A stretch of 64,000 nt of DNA from an uncultured Nitrososphaerales archaeon (GCA_938030895.1 CALHIV010000005.1:46163-110162); one strand, 5' to 3'. Shown: positions 43,046 through 51,296, counted from the stretch's first letter. Numbers and translations are program-made. Notes: generated from the sequence alone by a model not told the origin.

Positions 43046-44848
43046 TTATAGCCTATCCCTAACCTCATCTGGATAGTATATTACCTCAACCCTGTTGACT
43101 GCTCTCCCTGAAGCAAGGTATAGGCATGTATCTATGAGTCTCTTATCGTCTGGCTCTTTACCATCTATATTTCCTGGGAGTATAAGATATACTCGTATAT
43201 TGGAGTTCAGAACCTCGCTCAGTTCCTGTGTTGCAGTTACCGCAAAGGGGCGTAACGCACCTCTAAATATCTCTGCTCTAGCCCTAATCAGGTTGGATAC
43301 CTTCTTGCCAGATGGTGCATCTGGACCAACGATTATTATTATACCATTGCTGCCTTTGAACCTACTTGGCTCCTTATCTCCATCTTGAACTATTGTATTA
43401 AGGGTCTCCTTGCTGATTAGTGCTGGCATATTTATGAATCTGTCAACGAGTGCATCCCACTCTTCCCTTGAGAGAGATGTTATATCTCTAGCATAATCGT
43501 ATCTTCCAGTGAAGTGTATAGTTATATCAGGTTTTATGCTCCTTATAGCGCTTCTAACCTCATCCTCATCCATCATGCTCTTAAGTACTTGCGTATAGAC
43601 ACCATCCAACTTCATGCCATCATACTCTGTAAGTACTGTGCATACAGCATTTACCTTAGAGAGCCTCGATATAATATCTTTAACTCTCCTTAGTGTAACA
43701 TCATCATCACTTGCAACTGATATTAAGACTCTCTTCCCATCTGTAAGGCCATCATTACCATCGCTCTCACCATAGGGATACGTAGCGATCAATGGTTTTA
43801 CTGGGTAGAATACCCTATCTGATGGTATTATCCTACCATTTACTAGCCTGCTAACCTCCACATCCGCTAGATTTAGGACGATCTCTGCAGCCTCCTCCTG
43901 TGTAAGGAAGTTACCATCCACTATCATGTTCCTAGTATTATTCTGTATCTTCTCTGCAACCTCCCTTATCTTATCTAGACAGGATTTTATCGTAGATGCT
44001 ACACTTGAAGCATTAGTCTGTGCATTACCCTCTCTGCTACGCTCTGCTATTCTAGTAGCCAATTCGTTTATAGCCTTATCAAGCATCTCATCATCCTCCC
44101 CCACATAAGGAAGAATATCATTCGCTATCTCTTCAATATCCATTGCACTCAACCCTGGGAAGCCACCTATCCTTATGAACTCTGCAGCAGCCTTTGGATA
44201 AACAGTCTTGTATATCCTATCTGAATGCACTGGACCAGGATTACTTACTATGAAGTATACTCTCTTGTTCTCGCTCTTGCCCTTCTCTGCAACCTCCCAT
44301 GCGAGGGCTTCAGATAGTCTATTCTTTGCACCTTGTGCGCTAGTGTATGGGGTCCTGAACCTGTAGGGCCTCTGCTCATATGCTCTCTCCTCTGTGAAGT
44401 ATGTTGCTATAGTTATCACTCTACCATCATTGTTCATATACTTTAAAGCATTTAGACTCATCCAGAAGGTTCCAGTCAGGTGTATGCTTACACATTCTCT
44501 AAACTCCTTGAATGGTTGTGATGCTAGTATCTTCACAGGACCTGAGACACCAGCATTATTAACAAGGATATCTATGCCATTGAACTCCTTCTCTATCGAA
44601 TTGAACATATCAACTACCTCTTTAACGCTACTGACATCAACACCAGCAAACATCCTAACCCTACCATTACTGTTCCTGCTCTTCATTATAACCTCTAACT
44701 CTTTGGCAGTTGCCTCTAGAGGCTCCCTCCTCCTACCCATTATTATCACATTTGCACCTTCTGATGCGAACCCTTTTGCTATTGCCTTCCCTATTCCTGT
44801 TCCACTACCGGTAACAAGCACAACCTTACCATCAAACCTCATATCCAT
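43046..44848 (-). CDS. tandem-SDR protein resembling half of bacterial malonyl-CoA reductase
   Basis: The 600-residue protein has a catalytic-type SDR domain (1-260): TGSGTGIGKA (13-22), NNAG (97-100), TYF (149-151) and Tyr168 in TPYTSAQGAK. An Ala/Glu-rich helical linker (about 260-330, then ILNLADVEVSRLVNGRIIP) and a second Rossmann-like domain lacking a nucleotide motif (about 365-600) follow. This SDR-linker-degenerate-SDR order matches each half of Chloroflexus malonyl-CoA reductase as I recall it. Oddly, the YxxxK lysine is Gln172, with Lys175 three residues later, and the catalytic Ser is replaced. Function is inferred. It may start with a short leader carrying AGGAG. Confidence 0.75.
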   Translation of the reverse strand: MDMRFDGKVVLVTGSGTGIGKAIAKGFASEGANVIIMGRRREPLEATAKELEVIMKSRNSNGRVRMFAGVDVSSVKEVVDMFNSIEKEFNGIDILVNNAGVSGPVKILASQPFKEFRECVSIHLTGTFWMSLNALKYMNNDGRVITIATYFTEERAYEQRPYRFRTPYTSAQGAKNRLSEALAWEVAEKGKSENKRVYFIVSNPGPVHSDRIYKTVYPKAAAEFIRIGGFPGLSAMDIEEIANDILPYVGEDDEMLDKAINELATRIAERSREGNAQTNASSVASTIKSCLDKIREVAEKIQNNTRNMIVDGNFLTQEEAAEIVLNLADVEVSRLVNGRIIPSDRVFYPVKPLIATYPYGESDGNDGLTDGKRVLISVASDDDVTLRRVKDIISRLSKVNAVCTVLTEYDGMKLDGVYTQVLKSMMDEDEVRSAIRSIKPDITIHFTGRYDYARDITSLSREEWDALVDRFINMPALISKETLNTIVQDGDKEPSRFKGSNGIIIIVGPDAPSGKKVSNLIRARAEIFRGALRPFAVTATQELSEVLNSNIRVYLILPGNIDGKEPDDKRLIDTCLYLASGRAVNRVEVIYYPDEVRDRL

Positions 44849-44953
44849 CTAACCTACTCTTCTCCTTTACTTGCAGGAGAGATTCATTAATAAATGTTGG
44901 GTCAATAAAAGATGTGTATGTATCCCTCTACGCTTTACACCCATTTTATAATA

Positions 44954-45115
44954 TCAGTCTGATTCCTCTCCTCCCTCCTCCTCTCTATCCTCTTCAAACT
45001 CTATCTCTCTTATGCTCAGTCCTAGTTCATTCGCTGTTCTTGCTAGTTGTGCTATCTTGCTCAGCACATCGGCCTTGTCATTACTCTTTGTTGAGAATTC
45101 GACTTCAATATTCAT
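44954..45115 (-). CDS. small acidic hypothetical protein
   Basis: From ATG 45115 the ORF gives 53 residues with a strand-helix-strand beginning (NIEVEFSTKSNDKADVLSKI) and an acidic tail (EEDREEEGGEESD). A TATA box TGTATATTA about 45138-45146 lies 27 bases before that ATG, which favours it over the upstream in-frame ATG at 45148. No family is recognised. It lies just beyond the end of the small-membrane-protein cluster and the SDR gene, all on the minus strand. Confidence 0.55.
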   Translation of the reverse strand: MNIEVEFSTKSNDKADVLSKIAQLARTANELGLSIREIEFEEDREEEGGEESD

Positions 45116-45172
45116 GATCAGTGCTAATATACTGGCATTAATATACATTAGGATCTAATAGAGAATTCTTAT

Positions 45173-45202
45173 CGATTGTTAGATCGATCGATCGGTCAAT
45201 CG
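45173..45202. repeat. inverted repeat with GATCGATCGATC core
   Basis: CGATTG (45173-45178) and CAATCG (45197-45202) flank the palindromic run GATCGATCGATC. It lies between the 31-residue membrane gene that ends at 45233 and the next minus-strand gene, where it may act as a transcription terminator or operator. Confidence 0.5.
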
Positions 45203-45232
45203 ACTCAATATTAGCAATATCATATATGTAGA

Positions 45233-45328
45233 TCAGTCATCAGCACTAGTTACATGTAGTACTATCAGGAGTACTAGCATTATAGTTAATATAGCCTGCC
45301 CATGCAGTAATCTATTAAACATCTTCAT
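45233..45328 (-). CDS. 31-residue single-TM peptide (cluster gene 4)
   Basis: The short ORF encodes 31 residues with one hydrophobic helix (AILTIMLVLLIVLHVTS) after a basic start MKMFNRLLHG, ending ADD. Its ATG overlaps the TGA of the preceding gene as ATGA, a strong sign of coupled translation. By itself it would not be called a gene; the overlap and hydrophobic pattern make it credible. Function unknown. Confidence 0.5.
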   Translation of the reverse strand: MKMFNRLLHGQAILTIMLVLLIVLHVTSADD

Positions 45329-45720
45329 ATTCCTTGATGATATGAATCTAAGAGTAAACCACTTATCACTAATACTGTCATAATTATCGCAAGTGATAGC
45401 GGGATAGGTTCTAAGTATCTTATGAAGAGTAATCCATGAACCATTCCTGCTATATATCCAATAATATTTAGTGTTATATGCATATCCAACATAGGCTCAT
45501 AGATAAGCGCTAATAATCGTGTTGTATCGCTGCTGAGATACGATGCAGAGGATCTCATTATCCTGTTGTATAGAATGAGTGTAACATTCGCTATACTGCC
45601 TATACCTATAGCCATCCATCCAAACGCCTTTGCTACATCTTCTACTTCATCTGGGATTAAAGGATTCATTGTTATAAAGTAAAAGAGAAGATGGAATAAG
45701 AATTGCTTATCCATCACCAT
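45325..45720 (-). CDS. four-helix membrane protein with H-x13-H helix (cluster gene 3)
   Basis: The 131-residue protein has about four hydrophobic segments (7-18, 33-51, 79-100, 108-124). The third carries His81 and His95 spaced exactly 13 residues apart on one helix (DMHITLNIIGYIAGMVHG), the spacing of the two-heme helices of cytochrome b and ferric-reductase families; His10 and His128 are near the ends. Heme binding is therefore possible but unproven. Its ATG overlaps the previous gene by 7 bases, and its stop overlaps the next start. No Pfam family is recognised. Confidence 0.75.
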   Translation of the reverse strand: MVMDKQFLFHLLFYFITMNPLIPDEVEDVAKAFGWMAIGIGSIANVTLILYNRIMRSSASYLSSDTTRLLALIYEPMLDMHITLNIIGYIAGMVHGLLFIRYLEPIPLSLAIIMTVLVISGLLLDSYHQGI

Positions 45721-45995
45721 ACCTTCACCTTACTCTTAATACTCCATATCTTCCATCCTGTATATCCTATAACACCTGCTACTGCTGCTATAGTCGCAAA
45801 TAATACTACGCTTGATATACCAGAGCCTAATCCCTTCTCTTCCCCCTCCTCCTCTCTTTCTCTCTCTTCCCTCTTCACTTTATCCTTTTGAACCCCACTT
45901 ATCTCCCGACTCTTATTATCTTTACTGCTAACATTACCTGTATATTCATCCTCATCCTCATCTTCTTCATCATCCTCAGCATAAACAGTAGTCAT
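45714..45995 (-). CDS. acidic protein with C-terminal TM anchor (cluster gene 2)
   Basis: The 93-residue protein begins MTTVYAEDDEEDEDEDEY, has a charged, probably extended middle (about 20-55, alternating Lys and Glu) and ends with one membrane helix (VVLFATIAAVAGVIGYTGW) and a basic tail. The first residues TVYA|EDD look like the end of a signal peptide whose hydrophobic core lies in the preceding small ORF in another frame. Its ATG overlaps that ORF's TGA as ATGA. It may display an acidic segment outside the cell. Confidence 0.65.
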   Translation of the reverse strand: MTTVYAEDDEEDEDEDEYTGNVSSKDNKSREISGVQKDKVKREEREREEEGEEKGLGSGISSVVLFATIAAVAGVIGYTGWKIWSIKSKVKVW

Positions 45996-46087
45996 GGCAG
46001 CGTTAACCCCATTACAATAACAGTTATAATAACGAGAGTTGTCAGCATAGGGAGAGGTAATATCCTTCTATCTGATGAATAGTTCAT
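45992..46087 (-). CDS. 31-residue hydrophobic leader ORF (cluster gene 1)
   Basis: The ORF encodes 31 residues: a basic start (MNYSSDRRILPLP) and a signal-like hydrophobic stretch (LTTLVIITVIVMGLTLP) ending in TGA that overlaps the next ATG. A minus-one shift at that junction would fuse it to the next ORF and create a complete signal peptide with a cleavage site after VYA. So it is either a coupled peptide gene or the 5' part of one gene that is frameshifted here. Which cannot be settled from the sequence. Confidence 0.45.
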   Translation of the reverse strand: MNYSSDRRILPLPMLTTLVIITVIVMGLTLP

Positions 46088-46208
46088 AACTAAATTAAAG
46101 CTGCTACGAGATATGGGAGGGCTGCAGCACGCCTTGTAGATATAATCTATAAAAATATTATAAAGGCTGTATATGTTACCATAGCATTAGCTGTATTTAG
46201 CCTCTTAG

Positions 46209-46817
46209 ATGTATTTGGTATACTCCATATGTTTAGATTGTATTGAGATAACCCACGATCTTATAGTAGCAGTGATATCCATCCTCCTACTCCTGATCCT
46301 TTCTTATATCTTCCTATACATAATCAAGGCTAGGAGTATGCTAAGCTCATGGATGAAGCAGTTAGAATCCAGCTCGCTAAATTTGAGCATAAGAGTATTA
46401 GCAAAGAGTAAGAGCAAAGAGGATATAATTAACGCTATAGCAGAGAGCGTGCATGAGGTTAGCGCATATCTATATAAGTATATTGAGAATAATGATAATG
46501 ATATCTCAAGATTCATAGATGTAAAGATAGATAATGAGCAGTTCGATATATTAATAGATAGAGATAACGTGGAAGAAAAGAGGTTCAAAGATGTGCTGAA
46601 AGAATACGGCTCTATAATTGTTAGAGTTGTTGTTGGTGTAGCAGATAGAGGCAAGATAGATGAGTTCTACAACAGGTTGGTTGCATACAATAGGATTACA
46701 GGTAACAGGATAGTACTTGCTCTATTGGTTGCAGAGAGGGTAGAGGCTGAAGCCAAGGTATCTGTAAGACACAAGGCTATAGGATCACTGCTTCTAATAG
46801 AGCAATCAACAGAGTGA
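46209..46817 (+). CDS. membrane-anchored hypothetical protein
   Basis: The 202-residue protein has one strong membrane helix near the N-terminus (LIVAVISILLLLILSYIFLYII, about 18-39), followed by a soluble domain with alternating helices and strands (FIDVKIDNEQFDILID, YGSIIVRVVVGVADRG). The basic residues after the helix suggest a cytoplasmic C-terminal domain. No family is recognised. It is divergent from the small membrane protein cluster at 45.2-46.1 kb and might act with it. Confidence 0.65.
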   Translation: MYLVYSICLDCIEITHDLIVAVISILLLLILSYIFLYIIKARSMLSSWMKQLESSSLNLSIRVLAKSKSKEDIINAIAESVHEVSAYLYKYIENNDNDISRFIDVKIDNEQFDILIDRDNVEEKRFKDVLKEYGSIIVRVVVGVADRGKIDEFYNRLVAYNRITGNRIVLALLVAERVEAEAKVSVRHKAIGSLLLIEQSTE

Positions 46818-46849
46818 TAGTCTGCTAGTAGTAGTTAAACTATTATCAA

Positions 46850-47146
46850 TCATTCACTCTTGTAGTCTAATCTTCTAACAAATTCTAGGAAATCTTTAGC
46901 CCATTTATTATAAACGTTTAGACCCTTCTCAGTTACTTTATAGCAGATAGATGGAGTCTTTATGGATGCTATATAACCACTCCTCTCCAACAACTCCATT
47001 ATTCTATTTACCCTATCTGGTCTCTGTGTACTTATACCCTCTATCTTCATTATGCGATACTTACTTATTGGAGTATCATTAGCGTATATACACATATACT
47101 CTAATATTGTAAGCATGGTATACTCTGTTGAGAGCCTCTTCCTCAA
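46850..47146 (-). CDS. winged-helix DNA-binding protein
   Basis: The 98-residue protein is a single winged-helix domain: helices ISKYRIMKIEGISTQRPDRV and VNRIMELLERSGYIA, then a wing TPSICYKVTEKGLNVY. Similar small wHTH proteins are abundant in Thaumarchaeota as transcriptional regulators. No effector domain is present. It is adjacent to and on the same strand as tRNA-Ser and precedes nothing co-directional, so its target is unknown. Confidence 0.82.
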   Translation of the reverse strand: MRKRLSTEYTMLTILEYMCIYANDTPISKYRIMKIEGISTQRPDRVNRIMELLERSGYIASIKTPSICYKVTEKGLNVYNKWAKDFLEFVRRLDYKSE

Positions 47147-47191
47147 TAGACAGTTATGCGTAGCAATGGTATAATAGTCCTACCAATGAGA

Positions 47192-47334
47192 CGCCGGGGG
47201 TGGGATTTGAACCCACGAGCCATTACTGGCACCAGCTCTCTATCCTGGAGCCTTTATATTTATTGCAGCGGCAAAGCCCTAACTAACCATCCAGATCTCG
47301 AGGCTGGCGGACTACCTGACTATCCGACCCCGGC
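47192..47334 (-). tRNA. tRNA-Ser (CGA) with canonical intron
   Basis: On the minus strand, acceptor GCCGGGG/CCCCGGC with discriminator G (47192), D stem GGA/TCC, anticodon stem CCAGC/GCTGG with loop CTCGAGA, a long variable arm (GCC-AGTAAT-GGC) and T arm GTGGG-TTCAAAT-CCCAC define a class II tRNA-Ser with anticodon CGA. An intron of 59 bases (47238-47296) follows position 37, the canonical site. The 5' half and part of the intron overlap the 3' end of the CDF transporter gene. Confidence 0.93.
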
Positions 47335-48305
47335 ACCTGCTCTGATCCCGATCCTGATCCTAACCTTAATCCAGCTAACCGACTATCAGGTCTTATCAGT
47401 TCTTCCTCCTCTATCTGTATAGTAGTATGCCTTATGCCATGCCTTGAGAGCATAGCGTTTATCTTCTTCATCACATCCTTTGCATTAACACCACTCCTAA
47501 TGGTAACATGTGCACTCATTGAAGGCATCGACGGCGTTATACTCCATATATGCACATCATGTATATCCACTACACCATTTATAGACTTGATCTCATCCAT
47601 GATGGCAACAACATCTATGCCCTCAGGCGCACCTTCTAGCAGTATGATTATACACCTCTTGCACATCTGCAACGCTACCTTGAGTATGAGTCCAACTATG
47701 ATCACACTCGCTATAACGTCTATCATGCTCAGTGATGTAAATGCTATCACAACACCTGCAGAGATGACTGCTAGAGAGCCTAGTATATCACCTATTATAT
47801 GCAATCTTACGCTCTTGATCAGTATTACATGCTCATCCCCTTCCTCCTCTACACCGTACCTCTCCTCATCCTTCTCCTTCTTCAACCCTTCACGCCTATG
47901 GAGAATCCTAAGCATTACGAGGTTTACAGCAAGTCCCGTAAGTGCTATTGCAAGCATGTAATCCCACTCTATAACCCTTGGTTCTAGAAATCGCATATAC
48001 GCTTCATACAGCAGTATTATTGATAGTGCTACTACAAGTGCTGTGTTTATGAATGCTGCAAGGACCTCTAATCTATGGTAGCCATAGGTTAGAGTTGGTG
48101 TATGAGGCCTCATAGCAAACCTCAATGCCACTATCGCTACTGTTATTGCTACAACATCCATGAATACATGTATAGAGTCAGTGATCAGCGCTAGGCTATT
48201 GCTTACTATACCTCCAACTACCTCCAATACACCTATAGAGGATGCTAATGCAAGTGCTAGAACTAATCTATTCTCTCTCTCCCTGTATGGTATTGAATAT
48301 GTCAA
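47283..48305 (-). CDS. cation diffusion facilitator transporter, 3' end overlapping tRNA-Ser
   Basis: The 340-residue CDF protein has six membrane helices, metal-site motifs SIHVFMDV (helix 2) and LHIIGDILGS (helix 5) with His/Asp pairs typical of Zn exporters, and a cytoplasmic domain with VDIHDVHIWSITPSMPSMSAHV. A hydrophilic loop rich in Lys and Glu separates helices 4 and 5. The last 17 codons (QVPGSDSQVVRQPRDLDG) are read from the tRNA-Ser gene on the same strand, and the TAG lies in the tRNA intron. The start is TTG 48305. Confidence 0.9.
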   Translation of the reverse strand: MTYSIPYRERENRLVLALALASSIGVLEVVGGIVSNSLALITDSIHVFMDVVAITVAIVALRFAMRPHTPTLTYGYHRLEVLAAFINTALVVALSIILLYEAYMRFLEPRVIEWDYMLAIALTGLAVNLVMLRILHRREGLKKEKDEERYGVEEEGDEHVILIKSVRLHIIGDILGSLAVISAGVVIAFTSLSMIDVIASVIIVGLILKVALQMCKRCIIILLEGAPEGIDVVAIMDEIKSINGVVDIHDVHIWSITPSMPSMSAHVTIRSGVNAKDVMKKINAMLSRHGIRHTTIQIEEEELIRPDSRLAGLRLGSGSGSEQVPGSDSQVVRQPRDLDG

Positions 48306-48347
48306 TCAACCAAAATACGTAAATCCTATTAATTATCTTAATCATGT

Positions 48348-49385
48348 ATGGGCACGGATCTAAAGCCATTGATCAAGGCTAAAGAGATAAGACTTGAGAG
48401 TTTAGCAGGGAAGGTTATTGCCATAGATGCTTACAATGCATTATACCAGTTCTTAGCAACGATAAGAGGTTATACAGGTGAACCACTGATGGATGCTCAT
48501 GGTAGGGTTACAAGTCATCTTAGTGGGCTCTTCTACAGAAGTGTGAACCTACTCGCTTCTGGGATAAAGCCTGTGTACGTCTTTGATGGTAAGCCTCCAG
48601 CACTCAAGCATGCTGAGCTTGAGAATAGGAGGAGGATAAAAGAGGAGGCGTTATCAAAGTATGAAGAAGCAATTCAAGAGGGTAGGCTTGAGGATGCAAG
48701 GAAGTATGCTCAGGCAACATCTATGCTCAAGGATTATATGGTGAGCGACGCAAAGAGACTGCTAACTCTGATGGGCATACCATATGTAGAGGCACCATCT
48801 GAGGGCGAGGCTACCGCAGCATACCTAACCATTGCAGGTTTAGCATATGCAACAGCAAGCCAGGATTACGATTCGTTACTCTTTGGTACGAGGAGGCTTG
48901 TAAGGAACCTTACCATAAGTGGTAGGAGGAAGTTACCAAACAAGAATGTATACGTTGATGTCAACCCAGAGATCATAGAGCTCGATGAACTGCTGAGAGA
49001 GTTGGGTATAAGTAGAGAGGCGCTCGTTGATGTTGCAATACTGATAGGCACCGATTTCAACCCTGATGGCTTCAAGGGTATAGGTGCAAAGAAGGCTTTA
49101 CAGTTGATAAAGAGGTATGGTAGGCTTGAGGATATAGATGTTGAGGGCCTAAGGGATGAGTTGAAGATGCTAGATTACAATGCAATAAGAGAGGTATTCC
49201 TCAAGCCAGAGGTTGCTGAACCTTCTAATGTAAATATTACATTCAGAGAGGTTGATGAGCAAGGCATAACAAGGTTTCTATGCGATGAGCATAACTTCTC
49301 TAGAGACAGGGTAGGTAATGCCATTAAGAGGTTGAATGAGGCTATACGGGTAAGGAGCAGCAGTCTCGAGCAATGGTTCTCCTAA
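48348..49385 (+). CDS. fen: flap endonuclease 1
   Basis: FEN-1 removes 5' flaps during Okazaki maturation. The 345-residue protein has the N-region start [35 protein letters not shown], the I-region acid cluster [13 protein letters not shown] and [10 protein letters not shown], a helix-hairpin-helix [19 protein letters not shown], and a C-terminal PCNA-binding box ending SLEQWFS. The start sequence is glycine-second (MG), as needed for FEN catalysis. It is divergent from the CDF transporter. Confidence 0.97.
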   Translation: MGTDLKPLIKAKEIRLESLAGKVIAIDAYNALYQFLATIRGYTGEPLMDAHGRVTSHLSGLFYRSVNLLASGIKPVYVFDGKPPALKHAELENRRRIKEEALSKYEEAIQEGRLEDARKYAQATSMLKDYMVSDAKRLLTLMGIPYVEAPSEGEATAAYLTIAGLAYATASQDYDSLLFGTRRLVRNLTISGRRKLPNKNVYVDVNPEIIELDELLRELGISREALVDVAILIGTDFNPDGFKGIGAKKALQLIKRYGRLEDIDVEGLRDELKMLDYNAIREVFLKPEVAEPSNVNITFREVDEQGITRFLCDEHNFSRDRVGNAIKRLNEAIRVRSSSLEQWFS

Positions 49386-49617
49386 CCAACCAATGAAGAT
49401 GCTGGAGTTGAACGCCTAGATAAATACATCTGCTAGAACCATCCCTCTCACCCTTTACTAATCTTTATCCCTCTCCTCATCCCTCACCCCTTATCATAAC
49501 ACCTAAACCTTATCACTATCATATATGATCCTCTAATCTTATCAGACTATACCCAAATAATCAATCTATACAATTAAGCAAGCAATTGGTTCACTATATG
49601 TTGGACAACTACGGTTC
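49386..49617. other. intergenic region, pyrimidine-rich, no gene seen
   Basis: Between convergent fen and thyX the plus strand is pyrimidine-rich (CCCTCTCACCC, CCCTCTCCTCATCCCTCACCCC). I find no ORF of merit or RNA gene; it probably carries terminators for both genes. Confidence 0.5.
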
Positions 49618-51246
49618 CTATCCCCTCAGCTTCAGTAACTTCCTCTTCTCAGCATCTATACGTGATGAGTAATCCCTCATATCCACGAACCTCATACCCC
49701 TTGCTAGGTTTGGATGTACAGAGGCTATTGCCCTATACATCTCCTGTGCAATCCTCCTATATGCTGGATGCCCCTGTGGTGACGTCCTCAACTCTATCAT
49801 GTGATAAGCCTCTCTAAGGTTCATCTTGATGAGGTATCTGTATCTATATGCTAGGTTAACAACATACTGTGCCTGCAATGGCCTCTCCTCCTTGTGCGCA
49901 ATCAATTCATACACCTCCTTACTCTTCTGCATACACTCATCGAACTCCTTCTCGAGACCAGCATCTATAACCTCAGTTGGCTTATAATAGCCGTGATCTG
50001 CAGTAAGCAACTGCCTCTGCATAGTTAGTATCCTATGCCTATGTAGGTCTCTGAATATACCAAAGTTCGTGCATAGATCGAATGTATAATATGGTATCTC
50101 GAATGCCCTCAATGGTCTATGCCTTCTATTTGCTCTATGCCTAACATACTCATCTATTATCTTTGCCCTCTCCTCCCTACTCATCTTAGCAGCAAGCGCA
50201 AGGAGATCAGCGTATGATACACGTGCATCTTCATATAGTATGGATGCGACAACCTTAACCTCTACAGCATCGTTATCCTCATAATCAACGAGTCTAACCT
50301 CGTCCAGATATGTATAATCTCTATTGCCACCATCATTAGCAAGATACTCCCTTGCAATACTTGCAATACTATCTCTTGTTGAGTTCAGGTACTCCCTGAA
50401 TACTTCTCCATGCTTTGTTCCAACCCTCTTTATGAATGGCCCTATATACCTTGTTAACTCATCATGGAGCATCAGTGCTATATCATGCTCTTCCTTCATC
50501 TTCGATGCAAAAAGTATGTTAAGTAGGTACTCGAATGCCCTTGCATTCCCTGCTATACCAACATTGGTCAGGGTAGATGCTGGGAGAAGCACTCTAAGTA
50601 TATCAAGAGCCTTTGCCCTTATGCTTGACTCGTATGCCTTCTCTGCCCTCTCTATATCATCACTGCTCTTGAGTTCATCGAATGCTACCTCTACGCCCCT
50701 TCTGCTATCTAGGAAGCGCATTGAGTGTATAGGCTCAACCTCCTTAAGGTACTTGATCATCGGCTCTATACCCTTACTGTATGTGCTGAATGCTAGATCA
50801 CATGCCTCTATGTAGGAATCAGCATGCCTCAACCCCATAACATCTTCTCCTCTATAATACTGGTACATGTCATCCCTACCCTTCTGATCGAACCTAACAT
50901 ACCTCGTTGACTTTTCGATGTACGATAAGCCTATCCTTCTATCCTCAATACTCTGTATGGCTATCTGTGATATACCCTCTATGCCAACCTGTACAAGCCC
51001 TAGTTCAGCAATACTATCATCCCCATACTCTACGAGAACACGCTCGTAGAACTCCTCCCCCCTATTAGGGTTGTTGAGGAACTCATCTAGGAAGACCCTC
51101 CTCATACTCTTGCTAGACCTACTATACCTTGACATAAGCGCTCCTCTATCAACCTGTCTTGGCGTTGTTATAACGAATACAGGCTTGTCTGTGTTGGAGA
51201 AGTGCTGCTTGAGCAGCTCCTTCTCATGTTCAGTGAACTCATCCAT
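49618..51246 (-). CDS. thyX: double-length ThyX-family thymidylate synthase
   Basis: The 542-residue protein looks like two ThyX units in tandem. The N-terminal half (1-265) has DRRIGLSYIEKSTRYVRF in place of the RHRxxSxNExSxRY motif, keeping the S-x-x-E-x-S-x-RY part. The C-terminal half (300-542) has RDLHRHRILTMQRQ with an intact RHR and the late LREAYHMIELRTSPQGHPAYR. ThyX methylates dUMP to dTMP with FAD and NADPH. The active site is formed across subunits, so the halves may complement each other; that is inference. Start ATG 51246. Confidence 0.88.
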   Translation of the reverse strand: MDEFTEHEKELLKQHFSNTDKPVFVITTPRQVDRGALMSRYSRSSKSMRRVFLDEFLNNPNRGEEFYERVLVEYGDDSIAELGLVQVGIEGISQIAIQSIEDRRIGLSYIEKSTRYVRFDQKGRDDMYQYYRGEDVMGLRHADSYIEACDLAFSTYSKGIEPMIKYLKEVEPIHSMRFLDSRRGVEVAFDELKSSDDIERAEKAYESSIRAKALDILRVLLPASTLTNVGIAGNARAFEYLLNILFASKMKEEHDIALMLHDELTRYIGPFIKRVGTKHGEVFREYLNSTRDSIASIAREYLANDGGNRDYTYLDEVRLVDYEDNDAVEVKVVASILYEDARVSYADLLALAAKMSREERAKIIDEYVRHRANRRHRPLRAFEIPYYTFDLCTNFGIFRDLHRHRILTMQRQLLTADHGYYKPTEVIDAGLEKEFDECMQKSKEVYELIAHKEERPLQAQYVVNLAYRYRYLIKMNLREAYHMIELRTSPQGHPAYRRIAQEMYRAIASVHPNLARGMRFVDMRDYSSRIDAEKRKLLKLRG

Positions 51247-51264
51247 GCTTATGCTCCTGATAGT

Positions 51265-51273
51265 ATTATATAA
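51265..51273. promoter_or_regulatory. shared, bidirectional TATA box (thyX and DUF192 gene)
   Basis: ATTATATAA lies about 23 bases before thyX ATG 51246 and about 28 bases before TTG 51297 on the other strand. It is nearly symmetric and is the only TATA-like element in a 50-base interval. Confidence 0.55.
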
Positions 51274-51296
51274 GTGAGCATGTATTAGCCTTTAGA

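Noticed and set aside
44954..45148. Longer start (45148) for the small acidic protein
   Set aside because: The TATA-like element overlaps that start and sits 27 bases before ATG 45115, which is the better leaderless start.
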